From positions 1,178,001-1,242,000 of the forward strand of contig OU342634.1 of the NCBI GenBank assembly GCA_910589415.1: a stretch of DNA of 64,000 nucleotides. The letters run 5' to 3'. The notes below the pieces were generated by a model that ran no database searches, was not told where the DNA came from, and saw nothing but the letters and a program-made list of their open reading frames with translations. The DNA comes from Malachius bipustulatus. Lineage: Eukaryota; Arthropoda; Insecta; Coleoptera; Melyridae. Of this stretch, positions 33,524-42,549 are shown piece by piece (positions within the stretch are counted from its first letter, which is position 1; each line of letters opens with the position of its first letter). Both the position numbers and the translations under genes were made by a program.

Positions 33524-34137
33524 TAAAGCTACGTTTTCCTAGCTGCGTCATACGCGAGCGCAAAACGCCTGCGGTACACGCAGGGCGATTCACGCAGTGT
33601 GGGTTGCGTGAACAGTGTTTTCCAACTTGCGCAAATCAGTTCAAATTAAGACGTATTATTTATTTTGGTAATAATATTATGAGAAAAGGAGTTCTTCTAG
33701 ATCTCATTACGATGAAGAAGAAGTATTTATAATTCCTTGTTATAAAGAACTTTGTTGAAAAAAGACAAATTTAGTGAATTTAATTCGATTTTTTAAACCC
33801 TTATTTTTGTAGTCTTTTAGTTTTACATCGTATATTATGAGTAATCCAGACCAGTTCAAAGAACAGTTAATATTCAGCTACAGGACATCTTCGTTGAGGT
33901 TCTTTGCCTGATATATTCAATATTAAAATCAAAAAAACCAATAACTTCCGCAATGCGTCGCGTGACTGACTGCTCTCGAGGCACAGCCGACGTTTCACGC
34001 AAGCGCACACCGTCCAATGCTGCGGAACACGCACTGTAGGAAAACGGTCTGATTTAAACCATACAAGAGCAGTGTTGGGCGTGTTACGCGTGCGTCGTAC
34101 GCAGTGCGATATACGCAGCTAGGAAAACGTAGCTTTA
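33524..34137. mobile_element. MITE-like element, TIR AAAGCTACGTTTTCCTAGC, GC-rich ends
   Basis: The left AAAGCTACGTTTTCCTAGC plus TGCGT is matched in reverse at 34113-34136 (about 24 bp). Both halves are rich in ACGCAG/CTGCGT microrepeats on both strands (for example near 33541, 33578, 33594, 34100 and 34114). These make the ends GC-rich against an AT-rich surround. No transposase frame and no clear target duplication are visible. The organisation (shared ends plus clustered subterminal hexamers) resembles N1 and N2, but the terminal bases differ. Confidence 0.7.
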
Positions 34138-34237
34138 GTGGGAATCTTTCGTCTTAGCGTCACTTGCTATTTTCTAGAAAAATAATTTCTTCTCTAGAAC
34201 ATCCGGTTCGTTAGGACCGTACTTACTAATTACGGTC

Positions 34238-34362
34238 TTTGTGGACTGTATTATTGAGGTATTATTATACTTGTCAATAACATACCATAAAGATTAAATT
34301 CTGTATTTAATAATTTTTTAATATTGATATTGATTAATTCAGCTGTCACGTCTCTCCTGAGA
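34238..34362 (+). repeat. Direct repeat copy 2 (partner 33000-33125)
   Basis: See the partner copy. The same order of blocks is present, ending in CAGCTGTCACGTCTCTCC. No coding potential is seen. Confidence 0.6.
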
Positions 34363-35436
34363 GATTTCATTGTTACTGTCCCACCGTTATCTGGATCAGT
34401 CTAAATTTGAATCATCTAAATACATATATTTTGGATTTAACGTGTCTTCTGTGAAAAGTTCTCCCTCTTAAAACATGCCCTAAAATGGAGTTTGAAATTT
34501 CGCAATTTTGATCTATTATCTGGTCACTGGTAAACTAATAATAAAAACACCAATTTTTTGCAATGAGAGCACAGTTTGGGATACGTTCTTTTCATTGTTA
34601 TTTTCATTTATGATCAATTAAGACAAGTAAAATAAGATGTTTACAGTATGAATGAATGTTAAGACTAGACTAACTAGAGATGATCTATTATGTATCTCGG
34701 TGCGCCAACCTGTAAACAGACACCTTGCAAAATACGAAGAATACTCTGTGTGGTATTCCATGGGTATTCTAGTGGGTGGTGAGATAATTCATGTAATATT
34801 TATATCGATATTTATACTGAACAAAGTCCAATAGCAGTTCTGTTATTCGGTCGCAAAAATCACGAAAATTAGAATTGCAAGAAACACATAAATTTGACAC
34901 GAAAGCTGGTCAAAAATTGTCAGGGTGGTTTTTACCTTAGTTTTTGTTTTACTATTTTTTTATATTGTCAGATAAGCGTCGAATTAGTTTAAAATTAGAA
35001 ACGTCAAATTTCTGTTCGTGATTATGTTAGCTACTTCAGTATTTTCCCTTACTTTTGAATTCTTTATAAATGTCGTCTAAATATAATGCGTGGTACGATT
35101 ATTAACCGATAATTTCTGGGAATTAATACAAGGCATTATATTATTATATTAATTCTGGCAATACAAGAAAATATAACTCGTCCTGCGGACTCGTATTTTT
35201 CAACGTTAGGAATGCATATTCCAAAAAATTATCATCACTCATAATCGTGGTCATAATCCCACTACTTATTATAATATGAATAACAATGGAAATGTCATTG
35301 ACTTCCTTTCGATTTTAATATTTTTATAAGAACCTGTGCCACTGCTCGTATCGAGCTGACAACGTGCAAGTTTTTTACTAAATTTAAAATGCATTGCCTC
35401 ATGTTACCTTGAGTGCATTCTAACCATGGCTTTTAC
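34363..35436. other. Gene-free AT-rich DNA
   Basis: The 60-codon frame at 34652-34834 is unremarkable. No element ends are recognised before the foldback at 35439. Confidence 0.4.
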
Positions 35437-35650
35437 TATACAGTGCATTTTTTTAAGTGTTGCCATAGGGAATAGCATGTAAAAAAATACATCCTATGTT
35501 AACTTATGTTGTCTTGTACTTTGGAAGTCGCTCTTAATTTTCAATAATAGTACATGTCGTCTACTTTACAATACGACCTTTCAGAAAAGCCGGTCGTTGT
35601 TTAATTTTATGATACAGGTTGTCCCATTGAGGTAAAAAAACTGCATGAAA

Positions 35651-35655
35651 CGGTA
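35651..35655 (+). repeat. 5-bp target-site duplication of the BEL element (left copy)
   Basis: CGGTA here and CGGTA at 42550-42554 flank the LTR element. Five base pairs is usual for BEL/Pao integration. The sequence of the intact right arm of the host foldback agrees with a single CGGTA-like site before insertion. Confidence 0.9.
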
Positions 35656-36103
35656 TGTACAGGCAATTAGTATTGTTTATTTTCTTTGAAAATTAAATTC
35701 GTAAATTCGCGGTAAATCAAAAGCCATACAGGTTCGATCTCCGAATGGCGCCGAGAAGATAAGAGGAGATATCCCCGCTCCTCATGAAAAGAAGAAGAAG
35801 GCCTCTCGGCGGAGACCCAACCCGGCACGGTATCATCATTTGCATTCGAAAATCATTACATTCGAAAAATCTCTCGCCTATCGTTAGTCAAAGTGTCATT
35901 ACTCATTAGATTACCTTTTCCGAAATTTGTGTCTATGAAATCACCCCGCCAGAATACTAGTGAAACCAGAAAACACTCATCCAGTCAAGCTCCATACGAC
36001 CCGGACACCAGGTAGGTGCCATTCAGTTTTTTTCTATTGTTTCTGTATGGCTCGGTTTATTTTTAGATAATTCTAGTTTGCCATCTATGCCTAATTAGGT
36101 ACA
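35656..36103 (+). repeat. 5' LTR of the BEL element (448 bp)
   Basis: TGTACAGGCAATTAG to CTAATTAGGTACA. It is the same length as the 3' LTR and, by direct reading, the same sequence. Identical LTRs indicate a very recent insertion, because the two are copied from one template at integration. Transcription control would lie here; I do not mark a promoter from sequence alone. Confidence 0.93.
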
Positions 36104-36596
36104 TTTTCTGGTCCTTCGACCCATATTTCTACCAGCAAAGTAGTTAAAATTAATAATTAATCAATTTATTCGATGTGAAAAATTCGCTATTCGTAAATCA
36201 TTATTGGAATTCACATAAAAATATACCTACCTACCGGTTTTCAAATCGTTCGACGGGCAGATCGGCTGGAAAGTGTTATCAGACCTCGCCGGTGTACTCG
36301 TTATCATTTAATTTACTTTCGCAGAGAATAAAATAATTCAATAATTCTTTAGTTTATTATCTTTAGCTGTTCATTATTAATAAATCTATGAAAAGTGATT
36401 CAGGGTGGAACTGTTATTTAATACAATAGGAATTAAATAAAATTTAGCATAAATTATTACTTATACTAAGTATCCGTTTTTCAATAATTGAAGTAATATT
36501 CCTACAACTTTGAAAATTTTTCTAAATTAAGTCTTTGTTTATTAGTAATTATTTCATTAGCTGATTCTAATAAATAAATAAACAAATAGTTTCAAA
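36104..36596 (+). other. BEL untranslated leader with candidate primer-binding site
   Basis: It holds TGGTCCTTCGACC starting six bases after the LTR. The initial TGG is complementary to a tRNA CCA end; the exact tRNA is not identified. The rest is AT-rich without an upstream frame of note. Confidence 0.6.
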
Positions 36597-39500
36597 ATGA
36601 CCATTAAAAATCTTAGTAAGAACCGAAAAGTCTTTGTAACCCGTATAGTAGAAACTTATAATTGGGGCCTGAAAGCGAAAACCGATCAGACTCAAGTAAA
36701 TCTTTTTAAAGCATCATGCGATCATTTGGAAGCGACATATGAAGAATTTAAGGAAATTCATAATAAGATTGTAGGCCTGATAGAAACCGATGAAGACTTT
36801 GCGGCACATGACGTTGTTAGGAGAGATACCGATAAATATTATTATTTAACTAAAGCTTTGTTTATGGAAATCTGTGCAACACCACAGGTAGAATCAAACC
36901 TAGTTCGTGAGAGTAGTAATAGAGAAGTTAGGTTACCCAAACTTACTGTGCCAGTTTTCAATGGAGATCTTCGTAAATGGCCCACATTTTACGATATTTA
37001 TCGTTCATTAGTTCATGAAAATGCCTCGCTGACTAATATTCAGAGATTTCAGTACCTTGTTTCGTTTTTGGAAGGCGAACCATTGAATATTTTAAGGTCT
37101 ATTCCTACGCTTGATTCAAATTACAGTATAGCTTTTCAAACTTTGTTAGATCGTTATCAAAACAAACGCATTTTAGCTACATCTTATTGGAATACCATCA
37201 CCAAAGCACCGGCCTTGAAAACTAGTTCGGGAAAAGATTTGAGAAATCTCCTAGACACATTTTCAGAAAATATATCAGCTCTAGAAAACTTAAAATTTCC
37301 TGTGAAGCATTGGTGTTTTGTTCTATTCAATATTTTACTACAAAAGCTAGATAACGATACAAGAACTGCATTCGAAGTAGAATACAGTAGGGTCGATCTT
37401 CCGACGTTTGTAAATCTGAAAGATTTTTTGACGAACCGATGTAAAGCTTTGGAGTCTCTTCAATACATGCCCTCGCATACTAATCCTATTAGTAAAACTT
37501 CTAAATATCAACCCTATTCTTCGTCAGCTAATTTAAGAAATAACTCGGGTCATCAAAGTTCCCAATTTGCTTCAGCCTTTGTTGCCAATACTAATGCTCA
37601 GCCGTATACTAAGCATCTGCAAAATTCAAGCTTCGCTACAAATAGTTCATTATCTAAGACAACACAAGACTTTACGGAAATCAATAAATGCAGACTTTGT
37701 AGTAATAATTCACATCCATTGTCACAGTGCCCTGTATTCATTTCTAAGAATCCAAGCGATCGTTACGCATACCTCAAGCAACAGAATGCTTGTTTAAATT
37801 GTCTTCGATTCAATCACCTATTAAAAGATTGCCCCTCAACATATAACTGTCGAATTTGCCGCTATCGGCACCACACTATGGTGCATTTATCGCAACCATC
37901 TGATTCTTATCGTTCGAATAATAAATCTTCGCAGAAACCTAGCTTTGTTCAACAATCACAACCTAGCTTTGTTCAGCAAGCACATCATCAAGGAGCACCT
38001 CCAAGTGTGTCTCAAGGTACCTACCAAAATGTAGCTCAAAATTTGAATCAGAACGTTATACCTCAAAATAGCTCGAATGTTAATTGCGGTTGTACGTCTT
38101 TATCGAATTCTAGACCTCATACAACTATTCTTTTGTCTACCACAACGGTGGAAGTTTTGGATGCTTGGGGAAACTACCAAAGGGTTAGAGCTGTTTTGGA
38201 TTCTGCTAGTCAGGCGAACTTCATTAGCCAGAGATGTTTAAGTCGATTAGGATTACCTAAGCAGGGACACTCTGTATCCATTCTAGGCTTGAATCAGTCT
38301 TCGTCTATCGCCAAAGGCGTATCAACTTGTTGTGTTAAACCAGTTGGAGAAAATTTACCTACATTTTCAGTCGAGGCCTTGGTCTTACCAAAAGTCTGTT
38401 CCGACATGCCAGCAGTTAAAATAAACCCGAAAAATTGGTCCCATATTTCCAATCTAAAACTGGGCGATGAATCGTTCCACGTCCCCGCTCCTGTCGATAT
38501 GTTATTCGGGGCCGACGTCTATGCAAAAATTCTCAAATCGGGGCGTGTCATAGGACAGGATGGCCAGCCAAGTGCTTTCGAGACGGTCTTCGGTTGGGTT
38601 TTGCTAGGGAAAACTCAAGACATTTGCTCCGCCCCTGTAACAGTAGAGACTTATTTCACTTCCTTCGAACCCTCACTTGATTCCACCATTCGAAAATTTT
38701 GGGAACTGGAGGCCATTGCGCCAAAAGTTTATAAATCTCCTGAAGATCAAAAATGTGAAAACATATATCAAAACACTACCGTTCGTGACAGTTCTGGTCG
38801 TTTTATCGTTGATTTACCTTTTCGCTATGAGAATCCAAATTTAGGAGACACTTACACATTAGCTCACCGTTGTCTATTGTCATTAGAATCGAAACTTAGA
38901 AAACGTCCGGATTTAAAACTTCAGTATGACGATTTTATGAGGGACTATTTAAAGAATGGTCACATGTCATTGATCTTAGAGGATACTCCCAGACCTTCAG
39001 AGGCAAGTTATCTTCCGCATCTTTGTGTCGTTAATCCTAGTAAAGCAACTACCAAGCTTCGGGTGGTTTTTAATGCATCGGCTAAGGGATCCAAGGGCTT
39101 AAGTCTGAATGATGTCCTTCTAACGGGCCCTAAGCTGCAGAGCGATATTTTGGAGGTCTTACTTAGGTTTAGATTTCATCATGTAGTATTCTTAGCCGAT
39201 ATAAAACAAATGTATTTGCAGATTCTTGTGAATACAAATCATAGAAAGTTCCAACGATTACTTTGGCGTTTTAGTCCCGACCAGCCAATTCAGGAATATG
39301 AGTTAAACTGTGTTACCTTCGGCGTTAGTTCCAGTCCATATTTAGCCATTCGCACTATAAAAGAGCTGGCAACTCGTGAAAATGAGAAATATCCAGAGGC
39401 GGCAAAAGTTCTTCGCGATAACATCTTTATGGATGACATTTGTGCTGGAAGCTCCACTGTAGATGGTGCCTTATCTTTGAAGCAGGATTTAATTGCCCTA

Positions 39501-41963
39501 CTAAAATCCGGAGGCTTTGAACTCAGGAAATGGGCTAGCAACTGCCCACAATTTCTCTCAGGGTTATCCCCCACGGATTGTCAAATGCCGGTTTCCCTTG
39601 ATAAGGAGGAACCTACTTCGATCAAGGTATTAGGGTTGCAGTGGAACCCATCTTCTGATTCATTTTCATATTCATGTCACCCTGCTAACAAGCCCTGCAC
39701 TAAACGCAATATCCTTTCTGAAATCGCCAGAATCTATGATCCGTTAGGATTTTTGTCTCCGGTGACCTTCCTAGCTAAGCACATAATGCAGAGGCTGTGG
39801 ATTTCGGGAGTGAATTGGGACGAACTTCCTTCACAAGCTATTATAGATCTTTGGACCAATTTTCAAAGTGAACTCTCATGTCTTTCGCATATATCGCTGC
39901 CTCGCCACTCCTTTAGTAATAATATGCAACGCTGTCAACTTTTTGGGTTCTGTGATGCATCCGAAAAAGGTTATGCAGCCGCAGTATACGTACGCATAGA
40001 GGCTCCGGGAAACATAGTCAAAGTTTCCTTGGTAGCCGGAAAGTCGAAAGTCGCACCACTTCGCACTATATCGTTACCTAGACTCGAGTTGTTGGGAGCC
40101 GCGCTCCTAGCAGACTTACTTGATTTTGTCATTCGAACCTATTCTTCATTAGTTACCATACACGAATCTTTCGCTTTTTCGGACTCGCAGGTGGTCTTAG
40201 CATGGATAGCATCTTCACCACATCTTTGGAAGACCTTTGTCGCTAACCGGGTAAGCCATATTCAAGAGACGATCCCGAACGTCCCGTGGTACCACGTAGC
40301 TTCCTTAGAAAATCCGGCAGACTGTGCCAGTCGCGGTTTGACACCAGGAAATCTATTGACACATCCCTTGTGGTTTAAAGGTCCCGCTTGGATGTCTTCA
40401 ATGATTCCTGAAGAGAAATTCAAAAGAATTCCTACCAAGGACGACGAATTAGTTGCGGTTCGTCTCGAAGAAAAGCCGGTAGTCCTTTCTATAGTGATGG
40501 AAGATCATTTTCTCGACCATTTGCTGGATCGAATTTCTAGCCTATCAAAGATTCAACGAATCGTTTCTTATTGTCTTCGATTCGCGTATAACGTTCGAAA
40601 CGCAATTGATCGTCATTCGTCCTCTCTCTCTTCTTTGGAATTGCAAAAATCCATGTTAGTTCTTGTCAAAAGAGTTCAAGAACAATCTTTTTGTGATATA
40701 ATATCGCAAATCAAAAACAATCAACTTTTACCAAAGCCACTTCGCAAGCTCGCTTTGTTCTTGGATAAAGAAGGTTTCGTCAGAGTGGGCGGACGCCTAC
40801 GTAATGCGGAGCTTCCATTCGAAACCAAACATCCTCTACTCTTACCTCGTACTCATCGATTCACAGAGATGCTAATCGAACAGATTCATCGAGAAAATTT
40901 GCATCCGGGAGTAAATACTGTGCAGTATCTACTGCGACAGCAGTTTTGGATCCTGTCGGCTCGTAGAGCCATTCAAAAGGTGCTGTCAAGATGTCTCAAA
41001 TGCTTCCGTGTGAAACCTAAGACCTATACTCCCTACATGGGTGATTTACCCTCATTTCGAGCTTCCCAATTGAAATGTTTTTCGCACGTAACTTTGGACT
41101 ACGCGGGACCCCTAAATATTACCATGAGCAGACTTCGCGGTGCCAAAGTACTTAAAGCTTATGTGTGTATTTTTGTATGTTGTGCCACGAAAGCTATGCA
41201 TATAGAGCTTGTGTCTGATTTGACCGCCGACGCCTTCATTGCAGCTTTGCGGCGATTTGTAGCCCGACGCGGCACTTGCTCTCAGATTCTTAGCGATTGC
41301 GGAACAAATTTCCAAGGAGCCAATCGGCAACTGCAGGAATTATCAAGGTTAGCTTCGGAAAGGTTAAAAATAAATTGGCATTTCAATCCACCCGCTGCTC
41401 CCCACTTTAATGGCTTGAGTGAAGCCGGAGTCAAGTCGGTGAAATCTCATTTGTATCGGGTTATAGGAAACCAAATTTTAACATTCGAAGAGCTTTCCAC
41501 ACTTTTGGCCCAGATAGAAGCGTTGTTGAACTCGCGACCGCTTTGTGAGCAAAGCTCAGATCCGAACGATTTGTCCTCTCTAACTCCAGGTCATTTCTTG
41601 ACCATGGAGGCTTTGAATTCTTGTCCTGACCCAGACCTCTCCCATTTAAAATTAAATACTTTGTCACGTTGGCAGTTAGTTCAACGTCTTCACTCAGATT
41701 TTTGGAAACGCTGGAAGACGGAATATTTGCATACCCTGCAACAGCGTTCAAAATGGACACAGCCATCTACCGAAATAAAACTGGGTACTTTGGTCTTAAT
41801 AAAAGATGAAACCAGATCTCCATTGAATTGGACACTGGCTAGGATAGTGGCTGTACATCCCGGTCAAGACAAGCAAGTTCGCGTAGCCACAGTTCGAACA
41901 CAAACCGGCCTCCTCAAGCGTCCGGTAGTGAAATTGTGTCCTCTGCCCTTACAATCACAGTAA
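36597..41963 (+). CDS. BEL/Pao gag-pol polyprotein, 1788 aa, uninterrupted
   Basis: A single frame encodes all replication proteins. Gag region about residues 1-430: a Pao-type Gag segment (LPKLTVPVFNGDLRKW near 113) and Cys-His fingers CRLC..H..C near 365, CLNC near 398 and CRIC near 418. Aspartic protease: LDSAS near 535. Reverse transcriptase about 815-1010: RVVFNAS, LADIKQMYLQ and the catalytic FMDD near 944. RNase H: FCDASEKG near 1118, FSDSQVVLAW near 1195 and NPADCASRG. Integrase: H-H-C-C finger with HPGVNTVQYLL and CLKC near 1436-1470, D in LDYAGPL (about 1500), D in LSDCGTNF (about 1566), E in SEAGVKS (about 1608). A Pao-type C-terminal domain ends the protein. No stop or frameshift is seen. 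One frame covering gag and pol is common in this superfamily. Confidence 0.95.
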   Translation: MTIKNLSKNRKVFVTRIVETYNWGLKAKTDQTQVNLFKASCDHLEATYEEFKEIHNKIVGLIETDEDFAAHDVVRRDTDKYYYLTKALFMEICATPQVESNLVRESSNREVRLPKLTVPVFNGDLRKWPTFYDIYRSLVHENASLTNIQRFQYLVSFLEGEPLNILRSIPTLDSNYSIAFQTLLDRYQNKRILATSYWNTITKAPALKTSSGKDLRNLLDTFSENISALENLKFPVKHWCFVLFNILLQKLDNDTRTAFEVEYSRVDLPTFVNLKDFLTNRCKALESLQYMPSHTNPISKTSKYQPYSSSANLRNNSGHQSSQFASAFVANTNAQPYTKHLQNSSFATNSSLSKTTQDFTEINKCRLCSNNSHPLSQCPVFISKNPSDRYAYLKQQNACLNCLRFNHLLKDCPSTYNCRICRYRHHTMVHLSQPSDSYRSNNKSSQKPSFVQQSQPSFVQQAHHQGAPPSVSQGTYQNVAQNLNQNVIPQNSSNVNCGCTSLSNSRPHTTILLSTTTVEVLDAWGNYQRVRAVLDSASQANFISQRCLSRLGLPKQGHSVSILGLNQSSSIAKGVSTCCVKPVGENLPTFSVEALVLPKVCSDMPAVKINPKNWSHISNLKLGDESFHVPAPVDMLFGADVYAKILKSGRVIGQDGQPSAFETVFGWVLLGKTQDICSAPVTVETYFTSFEPSLDSTIRKFWELEAIAPKVYKSPEDQKCENIYQNTTVRDSSGRFIVDLPFRYENPNLGDTYTLAHRCLLSLESKLRKRPDLKLQYDDFMRDYLKNGHMSLILEDTPRPSEASYLPHLCVVNPSKATTKLRVVFNASAKGSKGLSLNDVLLTGPKLQSDILEVLLRFRFHHVVFLADIKQMYLQILVNTNHRKFQRLLWRFSPDQPIQEYELNCVTFGVSSSPYLAIRTIKELATRENEKYPEAAKVLRDNIFMDDICAGSSTVDGALSLKQDLIALLKSGGFELRKWASNCPQFLSGLSPTDCQMPVSLDKEEPTSIKVLGLQWNPSSDSFSYSCHPANKPCTKRNILSEIARIYDPLGFLSPVTFLAKHIMQRLWISGVNWDELPSQAIIDLWTNFQSELSCLSHISLPRHSFSNNMQRCQLFGFCDASEKGYAAAVYVRIEAPGNIVKVSLVAGKSKVAPLRTISLPRLELLGAALLADLLDFVIRTYSSLVTIHESFAFSDSQVVLAWIASSPHLWKTFVANRVSHIQETIPNVPWYHVASLENPADCASRGLTPGNLLTHPLWFKGPAWMSSMIPEEKFKRIPTKDDELVAVRLEEKPVVLSIVMEDHFLDHLLDRISSLSKIQRIVSYCLRFAYNVRNAIDRHSSSLSSLELQKSMLVLVKRVQEQSFCDIISQIKNNQLLPKPLRKLALFLDKEGFVRVGGRLRNAELPFETKHPLLLPRTHRFTEMLIEQIHRENLHPGVNTVQYLLRQQFWILSARRAIQKVLSRCLKCFRVKPKTYTPYMGDLPSFRASQLKCFSHVTLDYAGPLNITMSRLRGAKVLKAYVCIFVCCATKAMHIELVSDLTADAFIAALRRFVARRGTCSQILSDCGTNFQGANRQLQELSRLASERLKINWHFNPPAAPHFNGLSEAGVKSVKSHLYRVIGNQILTFEELSTLLAQIEALLNSRPLCEQSSDPNDLSSLTPGHFLTMEALNSCPDPDLSHLKLNTLSRWQLVQRLHSDFWKRWKTEYLHTLQQRSKWTQPSTEIKLGTLVLIKDETRSPLNWTLARIVAVHPGQDKQVRVATVRTQTGLLKRPVVKLCPLPLQSQ

Positions 41964-42089
41964 ACTCTTTGAATCACTTATCATTAATCTTTTGTTTATG
42001 TTTATTTATGTTGGTATATTTTTTTTTGGATTTTCTCTAATATTGAAATATTTTAATTAGTTTCTTGGGATTATAAAACATTCGTTTTA

Positions 42090-42101
42090 GTGGGCGGAAA
42101 A
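42090..42101 (+). other. Candidate polypurine tract of the BEL element
   Basis: GTGGGCGGAAAA lies directly before the 3' LTR, where plus-strand DNA synthesis is primed. It is assigned by position and purine content only. Confidence 0.6.
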
Positions 42102-42549
42102 TGTACAGGCAATTAGTATTGTTTATTTTCTTTGAAAATTAAATTCGTAAATTCGCGGTAAATCAAAAGCCATACAGGTTCGATCTCCGAATGGCGCCGA
42201 GAAGATAAGAGGAGATATCCCCGCTCCTCATGAAAAGAAGAAGAAGGCCTCTCGGCGGAGACCCAACCCGGCACGGTATCATCATTTGCATTCGAAAATC
42301 ATTACATTCGAAAAATCTCTCGCCTATCGTTAGTCAAAGTGTCATTACTCATTAGATTACCTTTTCCGAAATTTGTGTCTATGAAATCACCCCGCCAGAA
42401 TACTAGTGAAACCAGAAAACACTCATCCAGTCAAGCTCCATACGACCCGGACACCAGGTAGGTGCCATTCAGTTTTTTTCTATTGTTTCTGTATGGCTCG
42501 GTTTATTTTTAGATAATTCTAGTTTGCCATCTATGCCTAATTAGGTACA
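42102..42549 (+). repeat. 3' LTR of the BEL element (448 bp)
   Basis: Same boundaries (TGT...ACA), length and sequence as the 5' LTR. It is followed by the right target duplication CGGTA at 42550-42554, after which the host foldback arm resumes (AGAGATATGAAGTCGG). Confidence 0.93.

Larger units (their letters stand above)
35656..42549 (+). mobile_element. Intact BEL/Pao LTR retrotransposon
   Basis: The element is 6894 bp long: 5' LTR 35656-36103, leader 36104-36596, one gag-pol frame 36597-41963, short 3' region, 3' LTR 42102-42549. The LTRs begin TGT and end ACA and appear identical over all 448 positions. They are flanked by the 5-bp duplication CGGTA. Just inside the 5' LTR a TGGTCCTTCGACC stretch (about 36109) is a candidate primer-binding site. 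GTGGGCGGAAAA just before the 3' LTR (about 42090-42101) is the candidate polypurine tract. There is no envelope gene. Every structural part is present, so it may still be active. Confidence 0.95.

Noticed and set aside
35729..35745. tRNA-like box B (GGTTCGATCTCC) in the LTR
   Set aside because: No matching A box or cloverleaf at the right distance, and the stretch is an ordinary part of both LTRs.
36104..36130. Link between the BEL TGGTCCTTCGACC and a similar string at about 36-50
   Set aside because: The latter is coding sequence of a gypsy integrase on the other strand (GMVERT), so the resemblance is chance.
41964..42101. Envelope gene downstream of BEL pol
   Set aside because: Only 138 bp separate the pol stop from the 3' LTR and no open frame of note is present.
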